A stretch of 14,144 nt of DNA from an uncultured Candidatus Saccharibacteria bacterium. Its GTDB lineage: Bacteria > Patescibacteriota > Saccharimonadia > Saccharimonadales > Saccharimonadaceae. Of the stretch, positions 13,100 through 14,144 are shown piece after piece. The stretch is from positions 1 to 14,144 of the forward strand of contig CALIXG010000024.1 of the NCBI GenBank assembly GCA_938046495.1. Direction: 5' to 3'. Within the stretch, counting starts at the first letter, position 1; each line of letters begins with the position of its first letter. The notes beneath the pieces are model-generated. The model saw only the letters and a list, made by a program, of their open reading frames with translations. It made no database searches and was not told the origin of the DNA. Both the position numbers and the translations under genes were made by a program.

Positions 13100-13128
13100 T
13101 TTACTCTTTAGTCTAAAACATATATAAT
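13100..13128 (+). promoter_or_regulatory. Promoter of the metallopeptidase gene, leaderless
   Basis: TTTACT (-35, 13100-13105) and TATAAT (-10, 13123-13128), spacing 17. The -10 ends 6 bases before the ATG at 13135, so transcription should begin on or beside the start codon. No ribosome site lies between. Confidence 0.75.
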
Positions 13129-13134
13129 AAAAGT

Positions 13135-13785
13135 ATGAGTAAAATAAATATCTTACTGGCCAATGCAAATGGTAATCTTGATGAAAGTAAGGAAACTATT
13201 TTGACGGCAGTAAAAGAAGTTGAGTCTTATGTTTTTTCAAAATTAAAAATTGATTGGAATATTGATGTAGTGGTAACTGATAGTGCTTATTCAATAATTA
13301 TTCCGGAAGATGGCGTGGGTGGACAGACTTTTGCGAGTAACTTTATTGTTTCTGCTTTAGATTTGAAGAGTATGTCGATTCCGCGTTTTAAAGAAATGTT
13401 AGCTCATGAACTTTGTCATGCTGCGCGTTGGGGAAAGAATGATGAATGGATGAATACCTTGTTTGATGGGATGATTTCGGAAGGGGTTGCAACATATTTT
13501 GGTACAGAATTTGCAAAAAATAATAGCGAGAAACAGTTCTTCACTAAAACTATACTAGAGCGCAGTGACGAGGAAAATGAGCGTATCTTAAATGAGCTTC
13601 GCGGAAATCTCGACGATAAAAATTACGACTACACTACGATTTTCTTTACGGGTAATGATAAATTGCCACGCTGGTCTGGCTACTCATTAGGATATTATTT
13701 GGTGAAGAATTATTTGGAGAAAACACACAAGACAATCGAAGAAGCTTTTGCTGATAAATATGAAGACTTTAGAATTGTGCTTTAG
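13135..13785 (+). CDS. Predicted HExxH zinc metallopeptidase (DUF2268-like)
   Basis: A 216-aa protein with the zinc-peptidase motif HELCH at 91-95 (zinc ligands H91 and H95, catalytic E92). A likely third ligand is E116 in ISEGVATYF, 20 residues after the motif, as in gluzincins. This and the WSGYSLGYYLV segment (180-190) resemble the DUF2268 family of predicted zinc-dependent proteases; that family name is from memory and not searched. There is no signal peptide or membrane helix, so it should act in the cytoplasm. Its substrate is unknown. The promoter places the transcript start at the ATG. It is divergent from the repeat-bearing membrane protein, so the two may share control. It ends in TAG. 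Confidence 0.82.
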   Translation: MSKINILLANANGNLDESKETILTAVKEVESYVFSKLKIDWNIDVVVTDSAYSIIIPEDGVGGQTFASNFIVSALDLKSMSIPRFKEMLAHELCHAARWGKNDEWMNTLFDGMISEGVATYFGTEFAKNNSEKQFFTKTILERSDEENERILNELRGNLDDKNYDYTTIFFTGNDKLPRWSGYSLGYYLVKNYLEKTHKTIEEAFADKYEDFRIVL

Positions 13786-13793
13786 ACTTTTAT

Positions 13794-13820
13794 AAAAATA
13801 CCCCCACCTTTCGGTGAGGG
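13794..13820 (-). terminator. Terminator after the 61-aa gene
   Basis: CCCCCACC (13801-13808) and GGTGAGGG (13813-13820) form an 8-bp stem with a 4-base loop. On the minus-strand RNA the one mismatch becomes a U-G wobble and five T follow (A13794-13798). On the plus strand it lacks a T run, so the metallopeptidase has no obvious terminator of its own. Confidence 0.78.
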
Positions 13821-13843
13821 TTGGTGAAGCTTAAGTTCAAGGA

Positions 13844-14029
13844 TTAGCGGCGATAATCCGGGCGATCGGACTTCATCATCCTATGCGCAAGCTGTGTGAT
13901 CTCCCATTTGTCATTGATTTTAACTTTATGACAGTAGAAATTCTTACCGGTGATTTTCATCTCTTTGTCATTAATTAATTGAACCCGATATTCGTCACGT
14001 TTTTCTTGATTTTTTCTGATAATGGCCAT
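13844..14029 (-). CDS. Small basic hypothetical protein, 61 aa
   Basis: I do not recognise this protein. The start at ATG 14029 is chosen because AAGGAGGGGAA lies immediately upstream; a longer reading from 14116 would start upstream of the predicted transcript start. The protein is small, very basic and polar (IIRKNQEKRDEYRVQL, GKNFYCHKVKIND, KSDRPDYRR), with one Cys and two His. There is no membrane segment. A nucleic-acid-binding role is possible from charge alone, but no motif supports it. It has a consensus promoter, a leader of about 72 bases with several small inverted repeats, and its own terminator, so it is very likely expressed. Confidence 0.68.
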   Translation of the reverse strand: MAIIRKNQEKRDEYRVQLINDKEMKITGKNFYCHKVKINDKWEITQLAHRMMKSDRPDYRR

Positions 14030-14030
14030 C

Positions 14031-14041
14031 TTCCCCTCCTT
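14031..14041 (-). promoter_or_regulatory. Ribosome binding site deciding the start of the 61-aa gene
   Basis: AAGGAGGGGAA ends one base before the ATG at 14029; its GGAGG core is 5-6 bases further from the ATG. It is a near-full match to the 16S anti-SD and rules out the upstream ATG at 14116. Confidence 0.75.
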
Positions 14042-14051
14042 GATAAACACA

Positions 14052-14098
14052 GAAGTAAACTTCGTTATGAAGTAAGTTGCATTAAACTGATTGTTTAA
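14052..14098. repeat. Inverted repeats in the leader of the 61-aa gene
   Basis: Arms GAAGT (14052-14056), ACTTC (14059-14063) and GAAGT (14069-14073) allow two mutually exclusive small hairpins. TTAAAC (14082-14087) with GTTTAA (14093-14098) forms another at the predicted transcript start. All are short, so stability is uncertain. Confidence 0.45.
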
Positions 14099-14107
14099 CT
14101 GAATATT

Positions 14108-14135
14108 ATTATACATTTTTAAATTTTTGTGTCAA
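14108..14135 (-). promoter_or_regulatory. Consensus sigma-70 promoter of the 61-aa gene
   Basis: TTGACA (14130-14135) and TATAAT (14108-14113), both perfect boxes, spacing 16. Predicted start is near 14101. Confidence 0.83.
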
Positions 14136-14144
14136 AAAAATACC

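Noticed and set aside
1..14144. CRISPR arrays, tRNA or rRNA genes, toxin-antitoxin pairs, phage genes
   Set aside because: No regularly spaced repeats, cloverleaf or rRNA-like stretches were seen. The small orphan genes stand alone and show no toxin or antitoxin motif.

Overview
The window looks like chromosomal DNA from a Candidate Phyla Radiation (Patescibacteria) bacterium, most likely in or near Saccharibacteria (TM7). The pointers are a spc/alpha ribosomal-protein cluster without rpmD (uL30), a cysteine-free L36, a cysteine-free S4, moderate-to-low GC, and an orphan sortase beside secY. The code appears standard: TGA ends the transposase and TAA or TAG ends the other genes. The assignment rests on family knowledge and reading of the sequence, not on a database search.

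Layout, left to right. 1-755: the C-terminal part of a DDE transposase (IS481/IS3-like integrase core) running off the left edge. 794-2390: accessory genes, namely a Cys/His-rich 113-aa protein (-), a GtrA-family membrane protein (-) and a 114-aa unknown (+). 2405-6500: a minus-strand operon infA-rpmJ-rpsM-rpsK-rpsD-rpoA-rplQ-rplM-rpsI with its own promoter and terminator. 6520-7680: a divergent 278-aa charged unknown (+) and an 83-aa unknown (-). 7822-10018: secY followed by a sortase (-), with their own promoter. 10022-12091: rplF-rplR-rpsE-rplO (-), again with its own promoter and a strong terminator. 12102-14144: three accessory genes, namely a six-TM protein with a tandem repeat (-), a soluble HExxH metallopeptidase (+) and a 61-aa unknown (-).

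The ribosomal part is the usual spc/alpha order read right to left, split into three transcription units. adk and map, usually found between secY and infA, are absent here. Their place holds the sortase, the 83-aa gene and an inverted 278-aa gene. Within the ribosomal units six junctions are TAATG stop/start overlaps, suggesting translational coupling. SecY would insert the sortase, GtrA and the six-TM protein into the membrane; the sortase would anchor or polymerise surface proteins encoded elsewhere.

Promoters are easy to read: many have TTGACA/TATAAT-like boxes 16-17 bp apart. Two genes (gtrA and the metallopeptidase) have the -10 box 6 bp before the ATG and so are probably transcribed leaderless. 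Three small orphan genes have consensus promoters followed by inverted repeats at the predicted transcript start. I see no CRISPR array, tRNA, rRNA or clear defence system. No intergenic stretch exceeds 300 bases.
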